A DNA stretch of 42,116 nt from an uncultured Panacagrimonas sp. GTDB taxonomy: Bacteria; Pseudomonadota; Gammaproteobacteria; Nevskiales; Nevskiaceae. Within the stretch, counting starts at the first letter, position 1; every line of letters begins with the position of its first letter. The stretch spans positions 1 to 42,116 of the forward strand of contig CAMLNE010000001.1 in the NCBI GenBank assembly GCA_946481265.1, written 5' to 3'. Positions 40,121-42,116 of this stretch are shown in pieces. The notes under the pieces were generated by a model, which did not search any database, was not told the origin of the DNA, and was given only the letters and a program-made list of their open reading frames with translations. The position numbers were made by a program, and so were the translations under genes.

Positions 40121-42116
40121 CTATCCGCAATTGCCCACCAGTCCGCAGGCCGTGCAGGCGTCGCAGCCGTCGCGCTTGATCACCGCGTAGGCGCCGCAGT
40201 CCGGGCAGCGCTTGCCGGCGATGGCCGCGGCTGAGCCTTCGCGGCGACCAGCGGCGGCCGGTGCCTCGAGCACGCCCATCGGTTCGATCGGCTGTCCTTC
40301 GGCGTCGAGCAGCCCGAGCATCTGGTAGCGGTGCAGGATCAGACGCGCGAGGTAGGCGATCGTCGACGGCCAGGTCTGCGACTTCCCGCTACCCGGCACC
40401 GGTGCGAAAAAATCGCCGAGCGGCTCGGGATAGGACAGCAGCTTGCGCAGCTTGGCGCCGATCCAGGCGACATCGATGATGCGCATGTCCAGGCTCAACA
40501 GCCTGGCCAGGCCGTCGAAGTCGCGCGGATAGTCGCCGGCCAGCCACGCGCTGTACGGGCGGCGCGTTCCGTCGGGCATCAGCAGTTCCTTGAGCGTCAG
40601 CACGAAGTCGTCGCCGGTCCCGGGATTGCACACATCCACCGTCCACGACATCGTGCCGTCGGTCGTGGTCCGCGGTTCGTGCTCGCTCATCAGCGCGTTG
40701 AGCACCGGGGAGGGGCCGTGGTCGTCGAAGGTGCCGAGCTGCTCGCAGCGCAGGCGCACGAGCTTGGCGAAGGCCGCGGTCGGGCTGCCGAGCACGACCT
40801 CGCGCCCGTCCGGCGGCAGCGCGATGCGGATCAGGTGGCCGCCCGTGCGTTCCAGCAAGTCGAGCTTTCGGCGCAGCCACGCGCGGTCGTTGGAGCGCAT
40901 GTCCATGCTCAGCAGCTTGGCGGTCGCTCCCAGGCCGCGTGGCTGCTCGGCGCCGTTGACCCAGGCTTCGAACGGCCAGGTCGTGCCGTTCTCATAGTGG
41001 CCGACGAACACCGCGAAGCGCACCGCGCCGTCTTCGACCATGTAGGTCCACGACGGGTTGCCAGCCGCAAGCTGAGGCCGGCCGGGCCAGCGCAGGCTCG
41101 CCAGCGCCGGTGCCGGCACCTGCGCGAGCTGCAGGCGGCGGTCCGCATCGTCGGGAGCCAGGCGCACTGTCGGCGTCGCGGCCGGTGGACTCGGCACGAC
41201 CGTCAGTACCGCGCCGGTGACATCGTTGGGCCGATAGGTCGTGCAGCCCTTGCAGCCGAGCTGCCAGGCCTGGACGTACAGGTTCTCGAAATCGGCGAAG
41301 GGATAGTCCGCCGGCGTGTTGATGGTCTTGCTGATGCTGGTGTCGATATACGGCTGCACCGCGGCCTGGATGCGCAGGTGATCCTGCGCGCCCAGCGTCT
41401 GCACCGAGACGAAGTAGTCCGGCAGCCGCGTGACGTCGCCGCCCTGTTCGCGGTACTGGCGATAGGCGAAGTCCTCCAACGGCCAGCTAATCTTCTCGCC
41501 CGAGGCGTTGCGCGCGGTGCGCGTGTAGTACCAGGCGAACGCCGGCTCGATGCCACCGGTGACGTTGCGGCCGAAGGCGAGCGAAATGGTGCCGGTCGGC
41601 GCGATCGAGAGCAGGTGGCTGTTGCGGATGCCGTGGCTGCGGATGCCGTCCTGGATGTCCTTGGGCAGGCGGCTGGCGAAGCCGGACTTCAGGTAGGCAT
41701 CGGCCTCCAGCAAGGGGAAGCGGCCGCGCTCCTGCGCCAGCGCGATGCTGGCGCGATAGGCTGCGTCGCGCATCGTCAGCGCGACTTTCTCGGCGAATGC
41801 GACCGCCTCGTCGGCGCCGTAGCGCAGGCGCAGCATCGCCATCGTCGTTCCCAGGCCGGTGAAGCCAAGGCCGATGCGTCGCTTGTCGGCAGCCTCCCTG
41901 GCCTGCTGCGGCAGGGGCCAGTAGGTGACGTCGAGGACGTTGTCGAGCATCCGAACGGCGACGCCGACGGTGTCCTCGAGCTTGCGCCAGTCGAGTCGGG
42001 CGTCGGGCTGGAACGCGTGCTGCACGAAGCGGCTCAGATTGATCGAGCCCAGGCAGCAGCAGCCATAGTCGGGCAGGGGCTCCTCGGCACAGGGATTGGT
42101 CGCCTCGATCGTCTCG
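40121..42116 (-). CDS. nrdJ: Adenosylcobalamin-dependent ribonucleotide reductase (class II), N-terminus outside the window
   Basis: About 664 residues are visible; the start lies beyond the right edge. The active-site motif NPCAEEPLP is encoded at about 42071-42097, and LLSIAPTGTISLAFG, RNVTGGIEPAFAW and LGCKGCTTYRPND follow as in the class II branch. The C-terminal third holds two related segments resembling the TSCPD domain (near 40850-40990 and 40430-40570), and the last 28 residues have a zinc-finger-like cysteine set (CPDCG, CDACTACG). Class II enzymes make deoxyribonucleotides with or without oxygen using vitamin B12, which suits a facultative denitrifier. Confidence 0.92.
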   Translation of the reverse strand, partial: ETIEATNPCAEEPLPDYGCCCLGSINLSRFVQHAFQPDARLDWRKLEDTVGVAVRMLDNVLDVTYWPLPQQAREAADKRRIGLGFTGLGTTMAMLRLRYGADEAVAFAEKVALTMRDAAYRASIALAQERGRFPLLEADAYLKSGFASRLPKDIQDGIRSHGIRNSHLLSIAPTGTISLAFGRNVTGGIEPAFAWYYTRTARNASGEKISWPLEDFAYRQYREQGGDVTRLPDYFVSVQTLGAQDHLRIQAAVQPYIDTSISKTINTPADYPFADFENLYVQAWQLGCKGCTTYRPNDVTGAVLTVVPSPPAATPTVRLAPDDADRRLQLAQVPAPALASLRWPGRPQLAAGNPSWTYMVEDGAVRFAVFVGHYENGTTWPFEAWVNGAEQPRGLGATAKLLSMDMRSNDRAWLRRKLDLLERTGGHLIRIALPPDGREVVLGSPTAAFAKLVRLRCEQLGTFDDHGPSPVLNALMSEHEPRTTTDGTMSWTVDVCNPGTGDDFVLTLKELLMPDGTRRPYSAWLAGDYPRDFDGLARLLSLDMRIIDVAWIGAKLRKLLSYPEPLGDFFAPVPGSGKSQTWPSTIAYLARLILHRYQMLGLLDAEGQPIEPMGVLEAPAAAGRREGSAAAIAGKRCPDCGAYAVIKRDGCDACTACGLVGNCG

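Noticed and set aside
1..42116. CRISPR arrays, tRNA, rRNA, transposases or integrases
   Set aside because: No regular repeat-spacer pattern, no tRNA-like cloverleaf noticed, and no transposase or integrase motif in the translations.

Overview
The window is GC-rich chromosomal DNA, densely packed with genes, from a denitrifying or nitrate-respiring proteobacterium. A FabA/FabB pair, FNR-type regulation through TTGAT-N4-ATCAA boxes, a narK-narGHJI-ppiC cluster and a class II ribonucleotide reductase together suggest a gammaproteobacterium, perhaps of the Xanthomonadales/Nevskiales kind. The lineage is inferred from gene content only. I saw no rRNA, tRNA, CRISPR array, insertion sequence or phage gene.

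Layout. (1) 1-1314, minus strand: the start of a DUF2269-type membrane protein and an SDR/DoxX-like fusion. (2) 1596-5375: a stress-type operon of two diiron ferritin-like proteins, a zinc alcohol dehydrogenase and a membrane-anchored unknown. (3) 5493-5908, minus: two tiny genes, one (lmo0937-like) broken by an in-frame TGA. (4) 6203-12484: a MarR regulator behind a palindromic operator, followed by enoyl-CoA hydratase, SDR, aminoglycoside-phosphotransferase-like protein, a small unknown, a DUF7064/7065-type protein and an AlkB-type membrane monooxygenase. A FadL-type outer-membrane channel follows at 12969-14237. (5) 14520-14864: a broken flavin-monooxygenase remnant. (6) 15005-25543: respiratory nitrate reductase island of narK, a TehA/SLAC1-family transporter, narG, narH, narJ, narI, a parvulin-type isomerase and a small protein. 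(7) 25800-26594, minus: a membrane methyltransferase-like gene. (8) 26962-32294: a second catabolic operon of acyl-CoA dehydrogenase, SCP2-type thiolase, AMP-dependent CoA ligase and saccharopine-dehydrogenase-like oxidoreductase, ended by a hairpin. (9) 32384-36613: a LuxR HTH remnant, nnrS and a large MalT/AlkS-like LuxR regulator. (10) 37115-40056: an FNR gene and fabA-fabB. (11) 40121-end, minus: adenosylcobalamin-dependent ribonucleotide reductase, cut by the window edge.

How it fits together. The two catabolic operons supply complementary steps: outer-membrane uptake, hydroxylation, CoA activation, dehydrogenation, hydration, oxidation and thiolysis. They look like parts of one pathway for a hydrophobic, probably alkyl or isoprenoid-like substrate, with the nitrate respiration island between them. 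The substrate is not visible in the sequence. Five FNR-type boxes lie upstream of narK, narG, fnr (two) and fabA. In each case a -10-like hexamer begins exactly 22 bases after the box, the arrangement of class II FNR-activated promoters. FNR, nitrate respiration, oxygen-independent unsaturated fatty acid synthesis and an oxygen-indifferent ribonucleotide reductase therefore look like one low-oxygen programme.
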